Source: Ananas comosus (lineage: Eukaryota; Streptophyta; Magnoliopsida; Poales; Bromeliaceae). Taken from it: a DNA stretch of 64,000 nucleotides. A program made the translations under genes and the position numbers. The stretch is from contig NC_033631.1 in the NCBI RefSeq assembly GCF_001540865.1, positions 1,281,532 to 1,345,531 on the forward strand, in the 5' to 3' direction. Under the pieces are notes generated by a model. The model was given only the letters and a program-made list of their open reading frames with translations. It ran no database searches and had not been told where the DNA came from. Below, one piece after another: positions 47,901 through 58,939 of the stretch. Positions within the stretch are counted from its first letter, which is position 1. Each line of letters starts with the position of its first letter.

Positions 47901-49925
47901 TTATCCAATCCGGAACATCTGCTAGTGTTTAAAGAATGTAACACCATATACCTGCCACTTTTAATCTATCTACTTCTATATGTGTAAGCCTTGGGTTGTG
48001 CGGTTACAGCTTAAAATGGAAACAGTTATACCACACCCGAAAATCTGTAGGGCTAAAAAGCCACTCAAATTACCTCCCAAATCTATTATGTTCCACTTTC
48101 TATGAGGTACCTTTAGTTTGTGCTGTTATAGCTTAAAATAGACAGTTATACCACTCCTCGGAACATCTCTAGTGTTTTAAAGAGTACACCCATATACTAG
48201 CCACTTTTATCTACTTACTTCTAATTGGTTAGCCTGGGTTTACGGTTACAGCTTAAATGGAACAGTTATTACCCCCCCGAAACATCTGTAGGGCTAAAAG
48301 CACACTCAAATACCTCCACATCTATATGTCACTTTGCTATATGGTACCTTTAGTTGTGCTGTTATAGCTTAAAACTTAGAACATTATACACTTTCTCGGA
48401 ACATCTGTAGCTGTTAAATGAGTAACACCCATATACCTGCCACTTTTAATCTATCTACTTCTATATGTAGCCTTGCGGTTTTTACGGTTACAGCTTAAAA
48501 TGGAACAGTTATACCACACGCCCCGAAACATCTGTAGGGCTAAAAAGCACACTCAAATATCCTCCCACATCTATATGTCCCACTTCTATAATGCGTCACC
48601 TTTAGTTGGCTGTTATAGCTTTAAATAGAACAGTTATACGCACTCCTCGTAACATCTTGTTAGTGCTTAAATTGTACAACCCATTATACCTACCACTTCT
48701 CTCTATCTTACTTCTATAATTGGATAGCTTGGGTTTTCGGTTACAGCTTAAAATGACAGTTATACCACACCTTCGAAACATCTGTTTAGGGCTAAAAGCA
48801 ACACTTCAAATACCTCCACTCTATGTCCCACTTGCTATATGGTATCCTTTAGTTGTACTGTATAGCTTAAAATAGAAAGTTATCCATCCTCGGAACATCT
48901 GCGGAGTGTTAATAGCTACACCCATATACCTACCACTTACTATCTATATCTACTTCTTATGGTAGCCTGGTTTACGGTTACAGCGTTAAAAGTGAGACAT
49001 TATACCACACCTCGAAAATCTGCTAGGGCTAAAGCACACTCAAATACCTCCCACATCTATATGTCCATTCTTATATGGTACCCTTTAGTTATGTTACTGT
49101 TAATAGCTTAAAATTGAACAGTTATACACTTCTCGGAACATCTGTATTGCTTTAAAAGAGTACACCACTATTACCTGTGATTTATCTATCTATCTATTAT
49201 TGGTAGCCTTGGTTGTGCCTTCATAGCTTTAAAATGTGAACAGTTTTACCACAGGCCGGACCCGGAACATCTGGTAGGGCCTAAAGAGTACAGCCATATA
49301 CCTGCCACTTTATCTATCTACTTCTATTGGTAGCCTTGGTTTTGCGGTTACAGTCTTAAAATGGCAACCAGTTATACACACCCCCGAAACATCTGTAGGG
49401 CTTAAAAGCACACTCAAATACCTCCATCCATATGTCCTTTCATATATGGTATCCTTGTTGTTGCTGTTATAGCTTAAAATAAAATCAGTCTTATACCACT
49501 CCTTCGGAACATCTGTAGTGTTAATAGATTACACCATATACCTGCCACTTCTATTCTATTACTTTCTATATTGTAGCCTGGGTTGTGCGGTTGACATTGC
49601 TCTTACAAATGGCAACAGTTTAACCACACCCCGAAACATCTGTAGGGCCCTAAAGCAGAACACTCAAATACCTGCAATCTATATGTCACTTTTATATTGG
49701 TACCTTTTACACTTGTGCTGTTATAGCTTAAATTAGAACAGTTATACCACACCTCGGAACATCTGTAGGGCTAAAGAGTACACCCATATACCTGCCACTT
49801 CTATCTATCTATTTCCATATGTTAGAATTGGATTGTGCGGTTCTAGCTTAAAATGGAACAGTTATACCACACCCCAGAAAATCTGTAGTGCTAAACCACT
49901 CCCCTATATGCCAGCTAGATACATA
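44995..49925. repeat. 120-bp satellite array with alternating monomers
   Basis: About 40 monomers of about 120 bp, each with ACAGTTATACCAC, GGAACATCTGTAG, CTATATGGTA and TTATAGCTTAAAAT. Two types alternate. Type A has GGGCTAAAAAGCACACTCAA and GGTACCCTTTAGTTGTGCTG. Type B has GTTTAAAGAGTACACCCATA and GGTAGCCTTGGGTTTTGCGG. Together they make 240-bp dimers, with a third variant inserted at intervals (near 47290 and 47680). Single-base indels are dense from 45000 to about 49700 and rare in the last monomers (49700-49925). Open frames across it are chance. Confidence 0.9.
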
Positions 49926-49929
49926 TGTC

Positions 49930-50160
49930 CACTTCTATATGGCAGCATTAACCTCGTCGCGCGTCGGGCCTGCAAATAAGTGATTAAGGAGGACTTGAGC
50001 GCTAACTGAAGGTGAATCTGACACTTTTGTTGCTATTGTAGTTGCGACAGCGACGACACTCAATACTTACCTGCGCCTCCTCAACCGGCGCAGGGACATC
50101 ATCAATCTCAACAGGTGCCATTGCACTTTCTGAATGTCTATCTCCGATACGATAACTCTC
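49930..50160 (-). pseudogene. Partial duplicate of Ulp1-like gene exons 5 and 6
   Basis: CATTAACCTCGTCGCGCGTC (near 49946) matches the exon 6 end at 51555-51575. GGACTTGAGCGCTAACTGAAG and GGGACATCATCAATCTCAAC match exons 6 and 5 (about 51600-51630 and 51910-51935). The intron between is shortened and the order is kept. One edge joins the satellite directly. It is too incomplete to encode a product. Confidence 0.7.
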
Positions 50161-50528
50161 ATAAAATTATTTTGCAAACATAATAAAATTTGGATAACAT
50201 CTCATCTATAATAAAATCGGAGAAAATGACATCATGGTAAATTGACACATTACATCAATAGGATAAATTGACTAGACTTTTATCAACAACTGACATTACA
50301 CAAAATACATCAAGAATATGATTAAGCAGAATACAAGATTACCAGTCACAAATTCACAATTGCACATTTACAGTCATATATGAAATATCTGTGAACGACC
50401 ACTCACAATGTGCACAATTGTACATTCACAATCATATATATACAAATTGCCCAGTACCATTCACAATTGCACAATAATATATAAACACACTGTACAGTAC
50501 CAGTAACAATTGTAAAATCCTATAACAT
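50160..50528. other. 3' flank of the Ulp1-like gene
   Basis: A/T-rich, with repeated TCACAATTGCACA and AATCATATATA words (50340-50520). No gene seen. Confidence 0.45.
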
Positions 50529-53500
50529 TCAGACATCGTCTTTTGCGACTATGCACTCAATCATAGAAGTATAGGTCAGACAATATGGATCCTTTAAGAT
50601 CGCGCTGACCATATGAGCACGGAAGGAGCGGGGGTCATCATCGTATAATGATAGATCGGGGAGGCCGTTTCTTACGAGTCTTTCGGCAAAAAGGCATGTG
50701 TACATGCCACAATCAACTTCGATGGAACCCTGTTGTTGACATTCCTTATGAAATATGACGTCAGGAGCGCCGACAGGGATTTCGAGGATGTGCTCAAAAT
50801 AGGACGCAAACCATTTCGCCTTTCCAAGACAAAAAAAAGGGTTAATTAATTCAAACCAGTAGATAGTAGATGTTACTGTCGCGTTAATAAATAACTAAAA
50901 CACTCTGTCTACTGAGAAGAATAAAATAATACCAGCAGCTGTGCCGCGTCCTGTGACCCGCTGTGGCTCCACAAAGAGTTCCAACTCTCAAAACGCCGTT
51001 CTTTCAAATCAATCGATAGCAAATGCCAATGCCAATTACTATGTAACGGAATAAGTACATATCTACAAGTATTGCAGGTTTGTGTATTTAATTTTTCCAC
51101 AAAGTGACGTATAGATGCGGATCCAAATGCCACATCCTTCACAAAATCAGCTGTTACTGGATTATTCTTTCCATATTCCTGCATCTTATTGAGTACGTGC
51201 ATCTGCATAGAAACAGAAAACAAGATAGCATCTTCAGTGAAGGCTAATAGTGATCTTCAGAAAACAAGAAAGCATGTTCAGAAAACAAGATAGTATAGAA
51301 ACAGAAAACAAAATAGATAACAACTAATATAATAGTGAAGGCATCAAACTCACCGCAACTTCAGTTCGTAAGAAAATACCCGGTTGATTAAATTTATGTA
51401 CACCACAGCAATCGAGCTTATCAATTATATGAAATATACATTAATCACCTAAATAAAACAATCAGCAAAACAATGAGAATTAGAATAATATATATATAAT
51501 TAGATATGTATATAACAAGCTATAAGCGCCAACTACAATGCATAATCTGTGCCAGCACTAACCTCGTCGCGCGTCGGGCCTCCAAATAAGTAATCATTGA
51601 GGACTTGACCACTAACAGAAGGTGAATCTGACCCTTTTGTATTATCTTGCCATATGGGTCCCCTATAAAAAGAACATTTAATTAATAATACGAAAGAAAT
51701 TAATGTTCTGTCCAGCTAAGGTAGAATATTTGACCAAAAATATCTAATCCTAACTAATCACTACATGTATATAAGGATTGACGAACTTTGTTATAGGTCG
51801 GGAAATTAGAAAATCTATTGCGTCCTGCTCCACTTTGGGAATTTTATCTCTTCCGGGATACTTGCGACGACGCTCAATAATGACCCCAGGCTCCTGATCC
51901 GGTACAGGGATATCATCAATCTCAACGGCTTGTTTTGCACTATCTGAGTGTCCATGTTCAGCTTTAATTTCCTATATTGAACAAACTCACGTGAAAAAGT
52001 CATATTTTATATGATATAAGTTTATTCGCACTAAACTTAATCATGTATATCATACCAGAAGGACCTCAGCAATGGTCCCTGTCGCAGTATCTGATGCCTC
52101 TTCACTAGCTTCAGCCCCCCCGATCTTCAAAGAATGATGCTGCTTTCGTCTATAGTGCCGGGTCAAAGGACGTTCGCCCGGCGTAAAATCAGGAGACATT
52201 CTCTTTTCTTTCCTTGCACGATGTTTAATTCGTTGAATTCTTGAAGGAATGTCCCTTATTACAGTCTCGCCAACATCAACTCTCTGTTGGCTGCTTTCTT
52301 CAACCGCTGCGCCTTGGCCACCTTGATGTGGATCAACACCGGCTTCGGCTCCGCCTTCTGCAGCAGCGGCTGTACTAGCGCTAGATAGTTGCGCTTCAAG
52401 CTTTGCATTTTTTTCTTTTAGCATTGCATTCTCCCCCTCCAACATCTTATTCCGATCTTGTAGTTTATTAAGAGCTTGCTCCAATTGATTCAATAAGGAG
52501 CTGATATTATTGCTACTTTCACCGGCAGCAGTTGTTGCCGCGGGGGCCGCTGCCTGTACCACATTCGAGAGAGATGTACGAAAGGACAATATCACAATTT
52601 GACAAATAAAATCTACCAAAATAATATTTTCTACTACCTCAATTCAGTAATACCTGTTCCGGTCGGCTGCCACGTAACGTGGGCTTCAATATAGACATAT
52701 CATTAGGGCGGTAAGTAAATGTGGGTACAACCTGCCAAAAAGATAAATCTATTTAATAAGTATTATAAGAAAATTATAAAACTACATTCCTTACAGAAAT
52801 GGTTACCTCTGCAGGAGTATAGCTCTGCAGCTTTGTTAGAAGCTTCTCATAACTCCGGTATGCTTTTGAACCCTTCCATTTTCTCATCCGAGGGACATCC
52901 TTGTCTCCGTCGGAAGTACCCAACCCCTTTATATGCTCATAAGCCCAACTCTGTAAGTTTATCAAGAATTGCGATATTAAAAAACTATGCAACAGATATT
53001 CTATTGACAAAATACATCAAGGATATTACTTACTAAAAATGCTATTGTACATCCGTCAATATAGCCGGCAAGTCTTTCTTGGCCGCTATTCCGATGCTTC
53101 ACACGCGGGGATGCTCTGGAGATCGAGCTGACAAGATAATTACATACAGCATGGCCCCAGGCATATTCCCCTATTCTATGCACATCATCTATATATCTAT
53201 ATATCGCCTTCGGCACAATGTAGTGGCTGGTCGGAAAAAGGACGGTCGCAAATACGTATAATATAAATATACGCGCAAAATCAGCTGCCATCTCCTCTCC
53301 ATTCTGACCAGCAATACTGTACAAAATATGTCTTAATTTCGACCTATCGGCATGCCGATAGTCACCATCGAAATATTTATCAAGAGTGCTCGACTTTACA
53401 CTCTTGCTCTGCCATTCTATTGGTTCCCCCTCTGCTGGCAGCCCTACCAAAATGGATATTTCCTCTGGACTAAAAGGAAGAAATGTTTCTCCAATTCTAA

Positions 53501-53861
53501 TACATCTTCTCTCTTCGTCCCAAAAACTGAGGAGGCAATCGACTAACACAAGATCTTGTTTAATTGGAGGCAAGTCGACATAAGAAAAGAATGGAGTGGT
53601 CTTCAGAAGTGCCATCTGTTCATCGGACATTACATCACGTAATGCGGGGCCAGCTGTTTGAATTCTACCCGCGGTCTTCGGCAACTCTGAAACACACATT
53701 GTGGTGTGCAGATGAACTGGGTAACATCTGCCCACAACAAGCTCCATGGCCGCCCTTTTAGCTTGGGATAGCCTCTCTTTTCTTTTCTCTGCAGAATGCG
53801 CAGATGTGCCTTCACCACTTGTAGTGGCCTTCTTGCTCGACTTGGCTCTGGTGGAAACCAT
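50529..53861 (-). CDS. Ulp1 (C48) cysteine protease-like protein, plant mobile type
   Basis: Exons by splice sites and frame: 53861-53034, 52950-52807, 52731-52654, 52553-52056, 51971 to about 51795, 51662-51563, 51448-51354, 51202-50933 and 50819-50529. Exon 1 encodes a 276-residue N-terminal domain (FLPFSPEEISILVGLPAEGE, YAWGHAVCNYLV) like the DUF1985/plant mobile-type domains joined to Ulp1 proteases. Exon 4 holds a leucine-rich coiled coil (LLNQLEQALNKLQDR) and a basic segment. Exons 8-9 carry the protease core: NWHWHLLSIDL with the catalytic His, then WNSL where Asp is usual, then VDCGMYTCLFAERL with the catalytic Cys and an upstream Gln pair. Exon 7 contains a frameshift before LDCCGVHKFNQPGIFLRTEV, and the exon 5/6 phase does not close. 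It may therefore be decayed. Such proteins often occur in or near Mutator-like elements. Confidence 0.75.
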
Positions 53862-53929
53862 TTTTTCACCTGCATTTTATAAACCACAAGTAAGCACATA
53901 ACTTCGTTCTGAAAGTAACGAGAAAATAG

Positions 53930-54930
53930 TGTTCTATTAAGCTCAAAGAGTGTTCTATTCTACTATAACAAAAGAGTATTGACAATCATAAAGCTAGCTA
54001 TTAAGAGTATTCTATTAACCTTTACAACTGTTCTATTATGGCATAAAAGTGTTCTAAACCAAAAAACTGATAGCAGTGTTCTATTAAGCTTTATAATAGA
54101 CATAAAAGAGTAAGATTGCAATGTATACATGTTCGCAAGTGTAAACTTGATAAAACTGTTTTATTAGCTCTAAGAGTGTTCTATTCTACTATCACAAAAG
54201 AGTGTTCACAACCATAAAGCTAGCTATTCTACAATGACAAAAGAGTATTGACAATCATAAAGCCAGCTATTAAGAGTGTTCTATTAACCTTTACATCTCC
54301 ATAAAGTCTATTATGGCATAAAAGTGTTCTAATCCAAAAAACTGATAGCAGTGTTCTATTAAGCTTTATAATAGACATAAAAGAGTAAGATTGCAATGTA
54401 TACATGTTCGCGAGTGTAAACTTGATAAAACTGTTCTATTAAGCTCTAAGAGTGTTCTATTCTACTATGAGAAAAGAGTGTTGACACCATAAAGTTAGCT
54501 ATTAAGAGTGTTCTTTTAATCTTTACAACTGTTCTTTTATGGCATAAAAGTGTTTTATTCTACTATGATAAAAGAGTGTTGACAACCATAAAGCTATTAA
54601 AAATATTCTATTCACCTTTACAACTGTTCTATTAAGCCTTAAGAGTGTTCTATTCTACTATGACAAAGGATTGTTGACAATCATAAAGCTAGCTATTAAC
54701 AGTGTTCTATTTAACCTTTACAACTGTTCTATTATGGCATAAAACTATTATAAAGCCTAAAACTGATAGCACACTTTCATTAAGTTTTAAGAATGTTTTA
54801 TTAAGTCATAAGAGGGTAAGATTGGAATGCATACATGTTCGCAACTGCAAATCTGATAAAAGTATTCTATTATGCTCTAAGAGTGTTCTATTTTACTATG
54901 ACAAAAGCGGGTAAGATTGAAGCCTTAAAA
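53930..54930. repeat. Local repeat array of GTGTTCTATTAAG words
   Basis: A composite unit with GTGTTCTATTCTACTATGAC, AAAGAGTGTTGACAA, CATAAAGCTAGCTATTAAGA, CCTTTACAACTGTTCTATTA and GTATACATGTTCGC recurs about four times at unequal spacing (the last word near 54121, 54397 and, diverged, 54830). Single words continue to about 55400. It lies just upstream of the Ulp1-like gene. Confidence 0.8.
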
Positions 54931-55399
54931 CCATGATATAGCAACATAATTGGAAGTACAGAAGATCTCCCAGATATCTCAATTAATCAGTAATGTTGAT
55001 CTCCAAAGTATAGATTTTTGAACTCCCATACATCTCAATTAATCAGTCAATTGATCTCCGAAATATAGAAACATGAAAAACTCAAAAATGCACGTGTGCG
55101 TGAATTCAATTCAAAGAGAAACAATCCACAATGCTCATATTCTTTCTTCTTCTTCTTTTTTTCTTTGCTAAGTTTTGTAGATCCCCAACTGTCATTCCAA
55201 ATGTATACCACATAAATTAAAAACTACCGATAAATATAAGAAATTTAAGAACGATATCTACAAATCAAGGTTTAAGTATTCTATTATACTCTAAGAGTGT
55301 TCTATTCTACCCATACACCCTATATTGAGTTGTTCTATTATCCTTTACAATTATTCTATTATGCCATAAACGTAATTTTTTCTTTTAATAGCACGACGG

Positions 55400-57650
55400 A
55401 TACAGTGTTCTGTGAAACTTTAAGATATGTTTGTTCTATTTCCTTAATCATATAGTTTTTTTGGTGTGTAGTAATTGACATGTTTGCTATATCAGTGTTC
55501 GCAACAATTAACTGAAAAGTTAATTTTCTTTAGTTTGTATCTCTCCAGAATGTGTCTAATGTCGATGAGATTAAACAGACAATCATAAAGCTAATAAAAA
55601 GTATCTATTTAAAGCTGAAAAAGAAGGTTCTTTTTAGCAAAAATAAGTTAGTGGTCAAGGTTATTTGTGTTTAAGCATTTATATTTTGTTGTCGCAAAAC
55701 ACAAAATCTTATAGAATAGTTTTGTTCACCAAAAGAGGTGTTCTTCTTCTATATATGCTCTAAGGTATAAATACCTTTATCATAAGAGACAGATTGATTT
55801 TGTTTTTTTTGCTTTTCGTTTAGTTGTTACATGAATCTTATGCCAAAAACCAATACATTATTATAAGATTTAAAACATATATTAATTTGTTTTCATACAA
55901 TTATATTGCACTAAAAAGTCATAGAAAAATGCTTTATTTTACAAATCCAACAATAAAGTTAATATACCAGCTGAGAATTCCCTAAAATAAAGTAATAGCT
56001 AGGCTGAGGAAAATCCGCAGCACGCAAAGAAGATACCCTAGCATGCAACCCTAAACCCCTCAAATATAATTTATATTAAATTTAAATATTAGAAAAAGAT
56101 TATTAGAAAAACAAAAATTTTCCTAATTGATGTAGTTATATCTTCTGTTTCGGTTTTTTGTTGTCGATAGTACCCATTAATCTTTCCAATTCGTGTACGC
56201 TTATTTGTTCATGATATTATTGAAAGGCGTTCAAACCAGGTATTGGATTTGATAGGGGAGCATTTAGAGCGACCTTTTCCCTTCACCAATGGAGGAAAGG
56301 AGGCCCCCTGGTGATGAGATCACCTTTTTTAGACGGGCTCAGCGACACCAGATCTGGTGGAACGATGCGCGTGCCGTAATACTTCTGCCCAATTGTGGTT
56401 GAGTTGTATGCCCCGTGCGAGCGATGAAAGCAGAGAAAGAGAAAAGGGAGTAGCGCTTGAGATGAAGTAGATATAAGTACCGAGAGAGGCGCGAGAATTC
56501 CTAAAGAGAGGTCGAGGGAGCTCGATTTGCGCGTTGTTGGACCTGGTTGAAGAGCGGGCGGGACCGGGAAAGGTTAAAGGTGTATTACGGGAGATTTTTT
56601 GATTTTGATTTGTGATGGAGAGATGTGTAGTAGGGTTTTAGCCTTAAGGAAGAAAAAATAAAAAAGGGTGTCTTGAAAAAGTTTGTGAAGGTTATGCTAA
56701 ACGTTGTGCCTATAAAAATAGTGCCGGTTGACTCATTAATTTTTTTTTTTTGTCTGTTGTAGGTTTGTATATTATTTCATGCCTTCTTTTTGTTTTTTTT
56801 TGTTGTTTGTTATTTATTGGTATTTGTATGCTATTGGTTAAGTTATCTTTTTTTTGTTTCCCCGTTTGTATATTTTAAATTTTCATATAGATAATTAATC
56901 CTTTGTATTTTTGTTCAACATAGTCTAATGATGGTATTTTTTATGTTTGCCAGTTTTGTTTTTTTTGCACCATGCAACTTGAATATATTTAATTTGTAAA
57001 CAAGTTGTCCATCATTATTACCAAATAATATCTTACCTTTCCTTTCTGATTTTGCTATATTATTTTATCTATTTTGTATATTTTTTTTTTTTTTTTTTTA
57101 TATGTCTTTTTTTTTTTTATTATTTTTTTATATTTTTCTTCTCTTTTTTTTCTCCTTTTTTCTTATGTTGTCTCTTACAGTTCTTTTTATTTTATTTAAG
57201 GAAAATGGTTCAAATTGTAATGCGACCAATAGAGCATTCACAGTCCCCAAGTAGATCTATAAACCTCCATCTTAGTTTAATAAAAATAAAAACTCAGCCC
57301 CTTACCTAAAAATTTAGAAGTAGAATTTACTTTAAATTTTAAATAAAATTGATTATTTAAAATAATATATTTTAAAACCCGAAATCAACAATAGATCTCA
57401 CTAACCTGTTAAATAACAATTTTGTCGAAACTCCATCTTCTATTAACTCTATTATATCGTTATATCAAGGTCCTATTTAATAGGATTAACTCAACATAAG
57501 TAAGAACTGAAATTTGTTTATCCTTTCAGACCCAGATACGAAACCTTCTTCTTCAAAAAATTTTAATCTTTAAAAAGGGAAAATAAAATTCTATGTAAAT
57601 ACTGTTTTCATCCCATCACCTCCGCATAAACCTTGCTTTCCAAAAAATCT
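55400..57650. other. Intergenic DNA with a T-rich stretch
   Basis: 55950-56650 is less A/T-rich and contains CCCTAAACCCC and purine-rich GAGAGGCGCGAG stretches. It could be the distal leader or promoter of the Ulp1-like gene, but I cannot show a transcript start. 57060-57180 is almost pure T. No gene is supported. Confidence 0.4.
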
Positions 57651-57651
57651 A

Positions 57652-58421
57652 GGGCGCGTATTGGTTCGCCCATGTTCTTCAACCCCCTGGAAGGCAATTC
57701 GAAATGGACAAATCCTTTGTCCGTTTAGTATCGGCGGGATTCCCATCCAATTCTGATTCCCGGTTGCCGTTCCTGAGACCCTAGATGAAACTTGAAATCG
57801 ATAAAGGATTTATTCACGATTAAATTTAATTGTTAAAAACTTATTTTAATTTACAAATAATAAACTTAAGTTTAAAAATTATATTTATAAATTAAATTTA
57901 ATTTGACACGTAAATAAAATGAAAATCAATCAAGCATTTTCGAATCTAATTTTACAAACTTGAATTTAAATTTAAATTTAATTTAAAATCTAAAGTTTTA
58001 TTTAAAATTTAAATTTAATTTATGGATTCAAATTGAAATTGAAATTATAATTTTAAGTTTGAACTTAAATAAATCGAAATTTAGTTTTATATTTTGAATC
58101 ATCTGTTCAATTTCAAATTTTAATTTTTTTAAAAAATATATTTAAAATTTTGACATCATTTTAAAATTTTGACGTAAATTTTAATATTTAATTTTTAGTT
58201 TGAATTTAAACGAATATATTATAAAGATAAATTTGACATATTAATTTGATTACGTTTCTAATATCTATCTGAATCAAATACCGACAATAAGAATTATTCA
58301 TTTCGATTCTTATTCAGGTGGCCAACAAAATAGAATGAGGCAATGAATCATTCCAATTTTGTTTCCGCCTTATTCTCATTCCAATTCTGATATCGTTTTC
58401 AACTTCGAACCAAACACACCC
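57652..58421. mobile_element. MITE with TGTTTGGTTCG-type ends
   Basis: The left end GGGCGCGTATTGGTTCG is the inverse of the right end CGAACCAAACACACCC with two differences. The middle is A/T-rich with TTTAAATTTAAATTTAA runs. No exact target duplication is seen (flanks CTA and TAT). It resembles the element at 27172-28290. Confidence 0.68.
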
Positions 58422-58939
58422 TATATTTTATCTTCTCAAAATTTAAAGTTGATGGATTTAAACGTCCTTCGATCGTCAGAGTTCCGTCACTACTATTCGG
58501 TCTATTTTTTATAATTTATACTGAAGATACCCTAAAATTGTTAGAAATGACATTAAAAAAAAATTATTTTTTTCTTAACAAGTAAAGAAAATTTAGTCAT
58601 CTTAGAAAGTAAAAAATATGGATATTTATAAGGGGATGTTTTTTTATTTTAGCCAATAAATAAAGTTTTTATAAGGGTACAAAGCATTCTCCAAATACAT
58701 AATACGAGTAGCTGAAGGCATGCACCAACTAATTTGATGCATCGACTTTTACACACACATACATTGAAAATAAAATAAAATAAAAAACACATATAAGATA
58801 ACATCTGCATATATCGATCATCATTTTCAATTTTCCTCAAGCACGGATTATTTAGAAGATTTGAGGCGAAAAATATGAAAGCATCAAGCTCGGCCGGTGC
58901 ATTGCAAAAAGCGCACAAACTCAGCTACATGATATGGAA
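58422..58939 (-). other. 3' flank of the NLR gene
   Basis: Downstream of the NLR stop codon. A minus-strand open frame at 58649-58918 has no recognisable domain and probably lies in the 3' untranslated region. Confidence 0.45.

Noticed and set aside
44995..49925. Possible CRISPR-like array because of regular spacing
   Set aside because: There are no short constant repeats with unique spacers; it is a head-to-tail 120-bp satellite in a plant genome.
57052..57309. 85-codon Phe/Tyr-rich frame
   Set aside because: Translation of a T-rich low-complexity run.
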